Of a stretch of 64,000 nucleotides of DNA, positions 24,701-37,222 are shown piece by piece; position 1 is the first letter of the stretch; the number at the start of each line of letters is the position of its first letter. This stretch comes from Whitmania pigra. Lineage: Eukaryota > Annelida > Clitellata > Hirudinida > Haemopidae. A model generated the notes under the pieces. That model searched no databases, was not told the DNA's origin, and worked only from the letters and a program-made list of their open reading frames with translations. Made by a program: the position numbers and the translations under genes. Where the stretch lies: NCBI GenBank assembly GCA_021613335.1, contig JAJTWR010000308.1, positions 3,172,501-3,236,500 on the forward strand, in the 5' to 3' direction.

Positions 24701-27700
24701 TCAGAGCATTCCACTTTTCAACAATCTCATTCTGATGGTCATAGATGGTCTGAGCCTGGTCTGGGTGAGTCTGCATCAATCTTTGTGCTGTGCTATCCAA
24801 ATCCTTGACTTTTTCTCCAATAGCAGCCAAATCTCTCTCAAGGCCTAAATGAATAAAATTTAATAACCTCAAAATATTGACAACACAAAACAAATGCTCA
24901 CGAACCTTCGTGTTTTCTTTGAAGGCGCTGCACAGTTGCAAGATCATTTCCGATATCGGGCGACTTGAGAGTGTTCTCCTTCTCCTCGATCCAATCTTTA
25001 GTCTCGTCGGCATCTCTGTGGTAGCGTTGAACTTCGTAAGCACTGCCGAGAGTTTGAGCCTTTTCTTGAGTAACTTGTTCCAATGCTGCCCATCTCTGAT
25101 TCAGGTCGTCGATTTGAATTCTGATCTTCTCAGCAGCTTCGGTCTGACCCATGGCCGTCAGTCGCTGAGCCACGGTCTTCAATTCTTCCAAACGAGCCTC
25201 GTTTGCCTTCAAATCCTGTTTGCAAAAACTCGTGTTTATCATTTAGAACTCCATGCAAAAAATGTCCTCCACAACTGTTATTTTAAACCAGCACATGTAG
25301 CTGAACTGCAATACAAACAAATTCTTTGCTCTCTTATACTTCATCAACAGACCTTCCTAAAGTCATCAAATTTCCTCTGTTTGCCTTCAACTTGTTCAAG
25401 ATCAACAATGTCTTCATCTGCCTTCACAATGGTTTCCTGCAATCACAATGTATTAATCATCTCATCACAACCACAAACATTTGCTTTTGATGGGGTTTGA
25501 AAATGTTGAATGAATTAATAAATATTAAACAAAGGCTCTTGTTGTCATTTAGGCCAAACTATCACAATAAGTAGTAATTTTACTTTCACAGTCCTTACAT
25601 TTTCTTTATTTGACAAGAACACGACCAAGAAATAATATTCAACAACAAAGTGAGAAAAAATACCTTATCTGCTATCCATTGAGCCAGTTCTCCAGCTTCT
25701 CTTACAAGTTGATAAGCTTTGCATGACTCATCCAACTTCTCCTTCCTCTGGTTTCCAAGATCCAACAGGTTCTTGTATTGGCCTTCAATCTGCCCTTGTC
25801 TGACAGAAATTGTGTACTCATCAGCAAGATTGCTTTGAGAAGCTGTCAGGTTGGAGTCTATCTTTTTCACATAAGCAGCTGGCACGAAACCTTGGCGATC
25901 ATTCACTTCCACCTTCCACCAATCCTGTGCACAAAATTTTAATAACGACAATAATAAATTATTTATTCAAAAAACATGAAAATAGAAATCAAAAACATAA
26001 TATTTATAACATAGTGAAAAAATATGAAAACAAAGTTCTACCTTGTTAGCACTGTTCAGAAGTGTAAGAATGTCTCCTTTCTTCATTGATACTTCTCTAG
26101 GACTTTTTTCTTGATAGTCATAAAGAGCCACAACACATTCTTTTCCTATGTCATCAATTATTGGTGCCTCTTGTTGCTAAAATAAAGTGGTACAGTACAG
26201 TATAAACACTGAACAACAACCATCAATGTCATCAAATTTTATAAACAATTGTGCCAGACTACACTTTAAGACATTGATTAGAAAACCAATTTGAAAATCT
26301 ATTGAATTTAGCAGAGCTTGGTGAATAAATAATCAGAATATAATCACAGCAATATTCAAAAGACTGGCTACAGCACAAAACTAGAAAAAAATCAGAGACA
26401 AATCCCTACTTACCTTGCAGAGTTGTGCCTGTTCCTTCAGTTGATCGACAACAGATCCATAGGCGTCGAGATCGGACATGAGCGCCTCGTGCTTCTTGAG
26501 GAGAGCCTCGGCAGAATCCTCATCTTTGCCGTAGTCAGTGTTTCCGACTATGGGTTCCTTCTCCCTCATCCAGCTCTCAGCCTCATTGGCATCAGCAAAG
26601 TACTGTTGTGCTTGGAGGGAGTCATCCAAGTCCTCCTTTCTCTTGGAAGACTTGTTCTGAGAAGATGAGTTCAATGAGTCTCATGAAACAAAGCAAAAAA
26701 ATAACTAGCATTATCTTTAGATTGTTATGAAATGATTTAATGAATAAGTAATTCAACATAACATTTGGGCATACAACCTTAAGAACTTCCCATTTGTCTC
26801 TGAGTTCCTTGATTTTACGAGTGATGTCATCAGCAGCAAAATGACCTTCTTTGACCATCTTTTCTCCCTGAACGCAAACCGTGCCAATCCGACTGTCGTG
26901 ACCGGCTATCTCGGCCATGAGGGCCTGGTGCTTCTTAATCAAATTTTGCACTCCGATTAGGTCACGTCCTGCAACAGAATCATCATAATCCGAACGAGCT
27001 CATTAATTATGTAAACTTAAAGTAAGCATAATTAAAGCCAATACACGAATTAAGCAAAGCTTTTAAAAGGAAATCACTTAAAAACCTCTGTTTGTTGAAG
27101 AGGCAATTGGTTCCTTCTCTCTGATCCAATCTTCCTCATCTTCAATGTCCCTAAAGAACTGCTGGAGCTTCAAAGCATCCTTCAGCTTCAACTTCCTCAG
27201 CATCATTGGCTCATGCAGAGCTTGGTATCTTTCAGTCAGCTGCAGCTGTTTGGCTTTGATGTTGTCGGCATCAAAGTGACCGGTCTCAACAAATTGGTCT
27301 GCAGCCTGTTTGATGCCTTCAATTCGGTCCTTTCGAAGACAAATGTGAGCGATCAGAAAAAAGGTTGAATGTCAAAATGACTCAACGACACAAACCTGTC
27401 TTGCAGCCACATCAGCCTCCAACAAGGCATGTTTCTTCTGAAGATTCTGCACACTTGTAAGGTCCTTGAATGTTGATGTGAAACATGAGTAATTGAATGA
27501 AAATCAACAACACCTTAAAAATTACATCTTTAATTACAATGTCAATCACTAGCACTTAAAAATTATTGATAGGAAAACTTCTGATTATATTTCAGAAGTC
27601 ACAGGCAATGTACGGATACCAGCATTAACAAGAACTTTGAAAAAAAACCTTTCCATAGTCTTCTGAACTGAGCTGTCCTTCAATTTCACCAAGCCAAAGA

Positions 27701-30700
27701 TCAACATCCTCCACATTCCTGTTGAACTGCTGCTGGTCATTCGCCTCTTTCAACTTTGCACCTGATTCAACCATCCATATAAAGCTCTTGGTAATTTCAG
27801 CAATAAAATCATTCCAAATTCCTTACCCTTCCTGTCACTCTGATCAACAAGTTTCTGCCACAAGCTGATAATATCCGTGAGACATTCCCTGTTTGGAAAA
27901 GTGAACATTCTGCGGTTCACGTCATGTTCATAACATGAAGGCATGAGTTGTTGTGAGGCAATTTGATGGACATTTACTTTGCGACATTCATGCATCAAAA
28001 CACCCACTTTATGTGATCCTTGTTATAGTGCTTTTGAGCTATCAGCTCTTCTCCTGACTTCGTGATAGATTCAATTCTGGCCTGGTTGGCTTGAAGTTCT
28101 GAGGCAAAATTTTCATGCTTCTGCAACTTTCCTTGTAAATTTGTTGGATCCTGTTTAGCAAATCAATTAAAATGTATGCATCTAAGAATTATTTTCATTT
28201 AATGATTCACCATTAAATATGGCTTACCATATATCCTTCATCAGATGCAGCCTTAAGTTTCTCGTGAATCCAGATCTTTGTCTCGTCATAATCTCTCTCA
28301 AACATTTGATTCTTGAATGATTCTTCCAAGGCAAGACGTCGAGCCTTTGCTTTGGCATTTAACTGGTTCCTTCTCTCTAGGAGCTTTTGAGTAATAAATA
28401 ACGTTATTAAACAAACATTTAAAATATAACAATTGAAGAGCATGTTTAATGAATTTAGCAATTAATATCTTAAAATAAAATATCAATAAAAAATGTTGAA
28501 AAGTTCCATGAAAAGTTTTAATTGTTCAAACTCACTGCATCTCTCCTATTTCTGACATCATCAGTAGCATAATGCCCACTTTCGATGAGCTTTCCTGCGA
28601 AGTCATCCAAGGCTTTGATTTTTTCCTCTTGTGCAGCTAAAGACTTCTCAAAATCATTGTGCTTCTTCATGAGAGCCTCCACTGAATCCAAAGAGTCACC
28701 CAAATCCTCATTGGCCAGGAAAGCCTAATTGAGAAATTATCAAAAAAGGAAACAAATGAATCCCAAGATCAGCTGGATTTGTGGATAACACAGCAGCACA
28801 ATGTCACCAACCTCTTGCTTGGTCATCCAAGCATCAGCCTGCTCTGTGTCCCTATAAAAGAGTTGAAGGTCCATGCACTGCTCGTACAGAACCCTCCTCA
28901 CCTCCCACAGCTCGAGCAGAGTCGTCTTTTCGTTGGCCAGTGTCACAAGTTTTTCTTTCACTTCTTCAATTGCCGGATGATCTGAATCCAAAAGCTTCTG
29001 GCCAGCTTCAGCTGTGCTTTTGAAGCTATCCTCTCTTGCATCAATCTCGCCCTGGAAATGCCAGATGCATAAATTACATACATTTAACAACTATTTAGAA
29101 CTCACAGCAACTAAAAGACTTCTGCTTAAAGAATTGTCATCAAAATCAAACAAGTGCTCTCATAATATGCAGCTCTAACCAAAAGAATGTTTGCAGTGTA
29201 ATAGGAGATACGGAAAGGACATCTAAAAATGAGAATATATGCATTCTTAATGAGCACTAATTAAATGCATTGAAAGAGAAATTCCGATCAGTCTAACTTT
29301 GGTCAACATTGAAGCTCAAATGAGCGTGTGATCTCACGAAGCAGCAAAAAATGAATATGCAAACTTCAAAATTCAATCAGAATACAATTAACAAACCTTG
29401 TGCTCCTGATGCTTCTCTAGCAAAGCTTCAGCCCCTGTAACATCCTTTGCAAGTTCATCAGCTGAAATTATGGCCTTGGTGTCTGAAATCCAGCTGATCA
29501 AATCCCTGTAGTCGGAGAGGAATCTGTGCAAGTAGTAAGAGGACACGAGATTATTCTTTCTGTTCATTGCCTTCCCGATCACTCTCTCCCAGTTGCTAAG
29601 GATGTCCGCTTGTTTTCCTCGTATGTCGTCTCCTTGGTCGGAATGAACCTCCGTCAGCCTGGCCGCTTCTTCTTGGAGAGTTTTAACCTGATTAATGACA
29701 AAAGGCAATTTATAAATAACGTCAAACACACTTCAAATATTCAAATCGACCTTCTCTTCAACAGCTCCCAGGTCTCTTTCCAATGTCTCGTGTTTGCGCT
29801 GGAGTGCTTGAACTGACGGAAGATCCCTTCCATAATCATCAGAAGAAAGGAGAGTGTCCTTCTCAATCATCCAGGCTATAGTTTCCTCAGCATCTCTGGA
29901 AGTTTGACATTTTCAGTTAATAACAGAGACAGACTTCAGGAAATCAACAGCGGGCGTTGGAAAATATTAGCAATTTACAATTATATTAGCATATAATATT
30001 TCGAACATAAATTTTAATGAAGCAAAGAGATAAAGTATTTAAGATTGTCGAATATCAAATAACATGCAGATCCACACAATACCTGTTGAAGTTCTGAATC
30101 TCGTGAGCACCATATAGGCTTTTCTCTCTTTTAGAGGCCAAAAGTTTCAATCTTTCCCATGCCTCGTTGACTTCCTGCGACGTTTAAACAAAATATTGAT
30201 TGCATGAAATTAGAAAATGCAAACAAGCGATAAGAAGCCAACATTTTTCTTGGTTTTGATGGCTTCGGCCTCCGGGTGTTGGTCTTCGTCGACAAGTTTG
30301 TCGGCAAGTTGGTTGATCTCGAGTACTCTCTCCTCGTGATTTTGCATGTCCTTCTGAAACTCGTGGAATTTCTTCTGAAGGACTTCAACATGCTCCAAGT
30401 CCTGTCCGTATTCATTCAGTCCTAGGAAAGCTTCCTTGTCGTTGATCCAAAAGAGAATCTTCTCGCATTCGCGCATGAACTGAATCAATCTCAAGGCTTG
30501 CTTCAGTTTCAAGCCCTTGTCCTGCAACTTGCTCGACAAAAGATCCCAGAGTCGATGTAATTCCTCCAATCGGTCCTGAAATCACAAGTATATATATATA
30601 CTATTAATGTGATGGAATCACAGCACCTCATATCACACTATTAAGATTATAATTTAAAAAAAAAAAGATAAGCAAAAAGCCAGTTTAATGTTGGAGACAA

Positions 30701-31637
30701 GAAACATTTTGTAATAAATTATGTGAATAAATTATGATTAGTTTTATATATTCAAGGAAACAGAAATAAATGCACTAACATGGAATGCAGATTGTTTGGA
30801 TACCAAAACAACAATTAATGCCAAGGTACAGCTCAGTAACACAAACATAGGCTAATGCAAATCAAAGTTCAAATCATGAAACAAATTTTTGAGGACAGCC
30901 AACATTTTAAAAGAAACGTTTTTAAAGATACAATTTACCCAAACCCAACAAAATTTCTGGGATTATGACAAAATAAATAATCAAAATACAAACGAATAAA
31001 AATGAGCAAAAACCCAAAAAAAGGCACAATGAATGTCATCTTGATGTGACTCAAATGATTACAAAGTTAAATAAAATAAGCTAATTCCTTATGTAAATTT
31101 TCTATAATTACCAGACAACATCTAGATAATCACAATAATATCAAATATAAATGCATATTTATGGATAATAAAATCTTAAAAGCACGAGCAAACCTTTATA
31201 ATTTCTGAGTTGAAGTGACCCTCATTAATCATTTCATAGCCACTTTTGTCCAGTGCTTCCAGTGTGTTGTAATGAGCAGCTATTTCAGCTTCAAATGCCT
31301 GGTGCTTTTGGATCTTTGCCTGAAATTAAGAACTCCACCATAAAATCATTTTATATCATTTACAAAGTTTTGCAAAAATCACCTGTAGATTTGTGGGATC
31401 TCTATAGCTTTCATCTGAGGCTGTCTGAAGTTTCTCATTTATCCAACTCTCCAACTCATCAGCATCCCTTTTAAAATACATGTAACGTCTGGCATCTTCC
31501 AGCCTCTGTCTTCGCATTTTTGTGGCATCTTTGAAGGCAGTGTAACGCCCCAAAACCTGCTCCCTTCTGGCCTGAATTTCCTCAGGCGTTTCAAGAATCA
31601 ATATCTCTTTAGGGGGATTATCTGCTTCTGACATTGT
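17918..31637 (-). CDS. Alpha-spectrin
   Basis: Membrane-skeleton protein that pairs antiparallel with beta-spectrin and crosslinks actin under the plasma membrane. I place 44 coding exons from ATG 31634 to TGA 17918-17920. Their summed coding length is 7,269 nt, in frame, giving about 2,422 residues, the usual alpha-spectrin size. N-terminus [20 protein letters not shown] is followed by spectrin repeats with repeated motifs such as [31 protein letters not shown] and [16 protein letters not shown]. An SH3 domain (26176-25664) carries [19 protein letters not shown] and [20 protein letters not shown]. The C-terminus has the helix pairing with beta ([19 protein letters not shown]) and calmodulin-like EF-hands ([30 protein letters not shown]), ending in DLFIN. 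Larger exons include 30575-30243, 29687-29397, 25215-24906 and 21411-20898. It lies 1.3 kb downstream of a small gene on the same strand. No lesions were seen. Confidence 0.97.
19495..19512 (-). other. 18-nt spectrin microexon
   Basis: The minus strand reads CAG acceptor, then GCTTTGGCTTCTAGATGG, then GTGAGT donor. Inserted between exons 19870-19758 and 19404-19350 it adds six residues, giving [20 protein letters not shown]. Skipping it also keeps frame ([10 protein letters not shown]). The LLDG matches the remembered human segment TYLLDGSCMVEE at the same point near the end of the repeat array. Confidence 0.8.
23616..24456 (-). other. Spectrin intron
   Basis: An intron of about 840 bp with an ATA/ATT microsatellite near 23680-23700. 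I see no gene or recognisable repeat in it. Other spectrin introns, up to 870 bp (30576-31193), are likewise plain AT-rich sequence. Confidence 0.6.
25664..26176 (-). other. Alpha-spectrin SH3 domain, split over two exons
   Basis: Exons 26176-26042 and 25924-25664 join as [16 protein letters not shown]. The ALYDY and WW motifs of the ligand groove are present, as is the conserved FVPAAYVKK end strand. As in other alpha-spectrins the SH3 is inserted in the central repeat region rather than at an end. Confidence 0.93.
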
Positions 31638-32942
31638 CTGCACATTAAGACATTTATTAATTGTCTACATCAGGAATGTCAAACAAATATCAAAAATAAT
31701 TAATGCAATGCACAAAATTAATTGTAATAGTTCAAAATAGTTATTGCAAAAATTCACTTGAGCCAGCGAAGAATACACGCACAAATAATAAATCAGGATC
31801 GGCACTTGAAACAAGCCTTTCGACGGTAAGTAATATGGCGGACAAAATAATGAATAAAATCAAATCATCTGGCAAAATCAACAAACCTTATATAAATATA
31901 TTGTCGTTGATGTCCGAAGCAACGATAGCTCAGTATGAAAAACGAAGAAAATCGAAGGATATCTGGACCTAAAATCTTCAAGCGGAGTAGACAGCAGTGC
32001 GGGGCCTCATGCACCACCTATAAGCAGATATCTGTAGATGACTCATGCTGCATAGCATGCTGCTCAAGGCTAGAGGCCACTGGTAGCACAAGCGTACGAA
32101 TTATTCAGTTGTCGACATAAATGATAAATTCGTGTGTTTGTAACATGATATGTGTTATTAGGATTTAATATTAATGGAAACCCGATTTCTTTTCGTTCGT
32201 CATTTGGTCAATTAATTACGCAGTCATAGATCGACATACATTTTCTAAATAATTATAGAACAATTTACAGAAAGTGATTTGACTTACTGTTTTAGAAAGC
32301 AAAAATTCGGAGATTAGATAAATTAACTTTCAATTAACGGTTCTGCAGACATCAGTCGATCATGAGTTGTATAGCGCGCAATATACACGTTAGAATACTG
32401 TGCCCAGTCTGGTATCGGCCACGAGAAGCAGGCTCTTGATTACTTGTTAATCTTTAATCAAACGTTATATATTTTACTGGCGTCATTCCAATCAACTCTC
32501 CCCTGACAACAAAATGTTTACAAAATGACGCCAAATCCCTCAATAGCGCTAAAATGTGGGTCAGTGGTGACAATTATATAGCCAAAGTCACTGTATTCCA
32601 CAAGTGACTTATTGCAAACTGCTGCCATTACCATCCTGTCACCCACAGTAACTTACTGATAAACATCTCAACAGGAGATCCAACCCAACTGAATTTGTAT
32701 CAAGCATTAAATAAGTTTTAGTCTCCCAAAGCTTAGTCACAAAAACAAAGAATAATTGAACTGCACAAGTGGAAATGTGAACAGCTATCAGAACATCAAA
32801 AAGTTTTGATTCAATTCAACATAACTTTATTCAAAGGTGATAAAGCAGATAGCTGTCTGACAACTAGAGTCACTTAAATGCATGGATTGGTTCAGATTTG
32901 AAGCACGCTCGTGGGAATGGCATCCATTCTTTGATAGTTGCC
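31638..32942. other. Intergenic region upstream of spectrin
   Basis: This should contain the spectrin promoter and any 5' noncoding exon, since the first coding exon begins with an acceptor (GTGCAG) three bases before ATG. No promoter motif is firm. A 45-codon plus-strand frame from ATG 31831 is motif-free. The block 32341-32455 has a diverged copy at 34400-34525. Confidence 0.45.
32341..32455 (+). repeat. Diverged repeat, copy 1 (pairs with 34400-34525)
   Basis: Shared blocks in the same orientation include CGATCATGAGTTGTA versus TGATCATGGGTTGTA. Also shared is GAAGCAGGCTCTTGATTACT versus GAAGCAGGCTCTCGATCACT, with GAATACTGT between. The two copies flank the small 32.9-34.0 kb gene. Confidence 0.6.
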
Positions 32943-33979
32943 CTAGTTGTAGACACCCACCAGCACCCCCTTGGACTCAAATTCAATCTGGTACTTTAAC
33001 TGTCAATATATAAAATAAAACATAATTAATAAGATACCTAACTAATAGTGAAATATTAGAAATTGATTACAAAATGAAGCAAAACAGTTATTATGATTCC
33101 AAAACACAGACCATCAACTTTATAAAACTATCAATCAATCTAAATTAAAAATTTATTTCATTAAATAAAAGCGAAATCATACCAGCTTTCCATAATCACT
33201 GCCTCCCAGTCTGACTCCTCTTGCAACACGACCGCCTACAAAAGAAATACATCCTGACGAAGGGGATGACAGTGACTCCATCATTCATTTCCAATGCAAA
33301 CAACTAAGAATTTTATAAATCTCACTAGAATCAAAAGTAAACGTCACACCAAAACAGTTAGCAAAAAAAATTCTAAACAAAATTGCCACGAAATCTTACC
33401 GTTGTAGTCTATCTGGAGTGGCATTTTCATGTTTGGCTTTAGGGGTGTCCTGAAGCTCACACTCTGCATGAACCTAAAGTCATTTACAATTTTGATTAGG
33501 CTTGTACAGGAATTAATATTATAAATCAGGAAAACAAATTTTAGGACTACATAAAAATGAGAAAATGCTCAGACTTAATGCTAACTTTTTCATGGACCGA
33601 AGTTCCATATCAGAAGCAAGGATGAAGCCAACATCAGATTCATGAACTTGAGCCAGCCGTTCGTCCACATCTTGGAATGCTTCTCTCATATGTACCGCCA
33701 GTCCATAGAACAGCACCCTTAAACATTGAATAGAACACATGCAAAATTCAATTCCAATATGCATTTTAAGCTAATAAGCACACCTACCTGACTTGGCCAC
33801 TAGAAAGCTGGGTAAGCAAATTCCCTTTCTCGACCGTTGGCGACTCGATAAAAAAGTATCGATATTGTTCAGGCGCCTCGGCCACTTGTGGAACTAACCA
33901 CTTCATGAAAATTTAAATAATGTAACATTTTACAAGTAGTTGCCGACGACCACTACATCATAAATACCTGTACATCCAT
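32943..33979 (-). CDS. Compact six-exon gene for a 146-residue protein of unknown family
   Basis: Exons (minus): from ATG 33979 to 33968, 33900-33788, 33717-33586, 33473-33400, 33235-33183, 32999-32943 (TAG). All have GT-AG borders and sum to 441 nt, exactly in frame. The protein starts MDVQWLVPQVAEAPEQYRYF and contains GNLLTQLSSGQVR, FYGLAVHMREAFQDVDERL, ESDVGFILASDMELRSMKK, SFRTPLKPNMKMPLQIDYN and VRLGGSDYGK, ending in VLVGVYN. It has no signal peptide or membrane segment and a mixed alpha/beta look. The regular splicing and dense coding argue for a real gene. I cannot name the family. It is on the same strand as spectrin, 1.3 kb upstream of it. Confidence 0.8.
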
Positions 33980-35458
33980 TCCAGCAGCTCGAAACGACGA
34001 TGCTCAACTGCGCATTTACATCAGAACGGAACAGATGCTCCCGGAAAGTTTGATGTGTTGTAAATTTGAGATAATTTTAGTTATTAATATGTGCTTTTAT
34101 TATAATTATAACTCTAATTGAATTACGTTAAGTGGAATTTATTTTATATATAAAATCCATGTATTTGCAATTTGTCTTCATATGCGTTATTTGGATTGGT
34201 TATTAACGAAAGTATCGACTTAATCAGTTCATTATGCAAGGACACATTAATTTACTTAATACATCGGCACAGAATGTCTTCTGCATACTGAATAAAATCA
34301 TTTACATAAAATTATTCGATTCACTTTAAATACGGTAAAGCGCTCTTAAGGGAAAAAAAAAATGTTAGAGATTAGAGAAATCAAATATCATTTAACGACA
34401 ACGGCTTTGCGGGCGTATCGTTGATCATGGGTTGTACACGTTGGATGAGTGAATACTGTACCGAGCCTGATATCGACAGTCGCGAGAAGCAGGCTCTCGA
34501 TCACTTGTTTATCATTATTGGCTGTTCGAAAGGTTTCACCTTTCACTTCAAATCGGTGTCATTCGAATAGAGTCTACCTCAAATACATAAAAATGTCCGC
34601 TGATTAACGTCGAATTCCCCTACTAGACACTCATCAAAATGATTCACTCAAATATATATCGATAGCATATATTTTAAATCTTCGAATTTATTTAGCAAGT
34701 TAAAAAATTTACGCCAAAATTGCACATCAAACTAAAATTGAAAAAGGCCAAACAACTGAGTCTTTAAATTACCTGCAGCCTTAATCTCATTTAAAAAACA
34801 AGACAGTATTGTTAACATTACCACATCAGTTAAATCTAAATTAAATAGACAATAATATCCCAACGATAATAAAAAGTGCACAGTGGAAGAGTTGGCTATC
34901 CATAACAAAAGTCGATTGATTAAAAGCAGGGAAGCATAAGTACACTGGGGCGTTTCCTGAGAGCATTGTCCGGAATTTAACCCAAAAGTCCGAAACCTCA
35001 AAGACACATCAAATCCAGGTCAAATCAAAACTCCCAGCTATTGTAGTCCGTATCTGCATTTTACTGACATTTACCGTATGTCAATCTCAAGGTTTTGTTC
35101 ATTCACACAAAATCCTCCCAAACAATCATCACAGTCGAGATACCGACTTGTACCAACACCGCAACGCCCCTCCCACCAAGACATTTTATCTAATTTTAAC
35201 CTCTTTCCAACGACTTCAAAGCTATAACGGCCAAATAAGGAGAAACAGTGAATAACCGAATCTTGTCATATTCAATATTTTACGAGTATGCATCAACATT
35301 TCAGTATTCAAGCAGTAATCAAGTAAACACCCAGAACAACTTTCTTGAAAGCTTTAGTGAACACCTTAAATCCTAACATATATTGTCACAATTGTGAAGG
35401 TACCATATTCAAATTAATCAAATGAAACAAAAATGCTTTTTACATCCCACAAAGATAG
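33980..35458. other. Intergenic, no gene recognised
   Basis: This contains the presumed promoter side of the 146-residue gene and repeat copy 2 at 34400-34525. A 91-codon minus-strand frame at 34732-35007 shows no motif. The stretch ends at the target duplication of gypsy element A. Confidence 0.5.
34400..34525 (+). repeat. Diverged repeat, copy 2 (pairs with 32341-32455)
   Basis: It shares alternating conserved and diverged blocks with 32341-32455, about 2.1 kb away in the same orientation. No ORF, tRNA boxes or terminal repeats were seen in either copy. Confidence 0.6.
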
Positions 35459-35463
35459 CAATG

Positions 35464-35641
35464 TGTTATGTACTAGGCATGCAGCCTCAGAGAGAGAGAG
35501 GGAGATAGAAAGATAGCAAAGCAACCGGACTTTATTTCACAATCATAATAATATACACTATATTGGACTAGCGTTCCAAAGACGCTGTATTGTAATTATA
35601 TTGCCCTGAGACAATAATATAATTTTACAATCATCCCAACA
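35464..35641 (-). repeat. Gypsy A 3' LTR
   Basis: 178 bp, beginning TG and ending CA in window orientation. It differs from the other LTR by a few substitutions near its outer end, one C/T change and a 2-bp length change in an AG run. Confidence 0.93.
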
Positions 35642-35658
35642 CCTCCCTCCTAAGACTG

Positions 35659-37222
35659 TTAACCGTCGCCATAGGATTTCTTCCAAGGTTCTAGGACAAG
35701 TCTTTTGGGAGAATGACGTGTTCTCTGCGGTCTCTGCTTCTGTTGTTTTTCAGAAGATTTCGACACATTCGGAAGTATTTCTTCTTTTGAGTTTTGCAAA
35801 CTCACTAAGTCTTCTCCTTGTAAGTCTCCATCCTCTACCTGATCTTCACAGTTCCTGTCCTGTTTCCACTGTGACTCAAGAAGTCCAGATTCATCAAGGA
35901 ACTGTCTTGTGGCTAACGGAGTGTAACGAGGTCGAAGTTGATTGGCATGTCTCATCCAGACATGTCCATCTAATGCAACATCGAAGATCCTCTCTCCTCG
36001 GCGGAACAAGATTTTTGCTGGTGCCCATCTTTGATGACCTGAGCGGAAGTCTTTCGCCCAAACCAAATAATTTTCGTTGAAAACTTTGGTCTTAGTTCCA
36101 TGATGCTTATTGAATTGCGTTTCCATTTTCTTATCACGGAACTTGCCTGGTTCATCTGATGGTTTCAGAAGAGAAATTCTTGTTCTTAGCTGCCTTCCTA
36201 AGAAGTTTTCTGCCGGAGATTTTCCTCCTGGGGATGACACGCAAGGAGTGCTTCTATAAGACAAAAGAAATGTTTGAAGTACTTCTAGAGCTGGCCCCTG
36301 ATTTTTCATTTTTTTAATAGCTGTTTTGAAAGTATCTACGAAACTTTCTGACTGGCCATTTGATTGCGGATGATAAGGTGGAGAACGAATATGTATAATG
36401 CCATGGTGCTCACAAAAATTCTTAAATTCGTGGGCCGTGAATTGAGTACCATTATCTGTCACAACCGTTTTTGGGAAACCAAACTGTGCAAAAGTTTGTC
36501 TTAGCTGTCTTATGGTCGCATGTGTATTACTGGTTACCATGTCATAGATTTCTGGCCATTTTGAGTATGCATCGACTAATATCATATACATTCTTCCTTC
36601 TAATGGGCCTGCGAAATCAATGTGAATCCTATCCCAAGGTTTATTTTCCTTAGGCCACGAACATAGTGGTGCCTTAACAGGATTTTTGGCTGCTTCCTGG
36701 CAACTCTGACAAGACTTGACTAAATCTTCTACGTCATTGTTTATGTTCGTCCAGTAAACATATGCTCTAGCCAAGGCCTTCATACGGTTGATACCTGGAT
36801 GTCCTTCATGTAGTGTACCTAGGACCTCCCGTTGTAGACTTTTGGGTATCACCACCCTATTGCCGTAGAAAAGACATTCTGAATGAACTGAAAGTGCCTG
36901 CCTAATTGCATAAAATCTTGACAATTCGCTAGACATTTTGTAGGGCCACTTTCCATTGCTTAGACAATTCATTAATTGATTTAATACTTCATCATTTTTC
37001 GTCTCTTCAATTACCTTTGCAGATGTTACAGGTAATTTTCCTAGAGATACATGAAAAACTCTATTTTAGCAATAACTTGATCTTCCTGAGGTGCTACCTG
37101 CTTCATGATCAATCTAGATAATGCATTTGCCTGGCCGAAATTCGTTGTCTTGCAGTATTCTATCTTGAAATCATATCTTTGAAGAATAAGACACCAACGC
37201 TGTAATCAGCTTGCTGTATAGA
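35659..37222 (-). pseudogene. Gypsy A integrase and C-terminal region
   Basis: The end of RNase H reads TASRLQRWCLILQRYDF and FGQANALSRL, then there is a frameshift near 37060. The integrase has the HHCC finger (HEGHPGINRMKALARAYVYW...CQSCQ). Its DD35E core has HIDFAGPLEG, TDNGTQFTAHEF and QSNGQSESFVDTF. A GPY-like tail carries VWAKDFRSGHQRWAPAKIL. The frame 36972-35659 is itself open to the end. Confidence 0.9.

Noticed and set aside
24877..25500. 207-codon plus-strand open frame
   Set aside because: It is antisense to spectrin exons 25215-24906 and 25436-25353; not a gene.
31831..31968. Short plus-strand frame starting MADKIMNKIKSSGK
   Set aside because: No splice context or motif; it probably lies in the spectrin 5' region.
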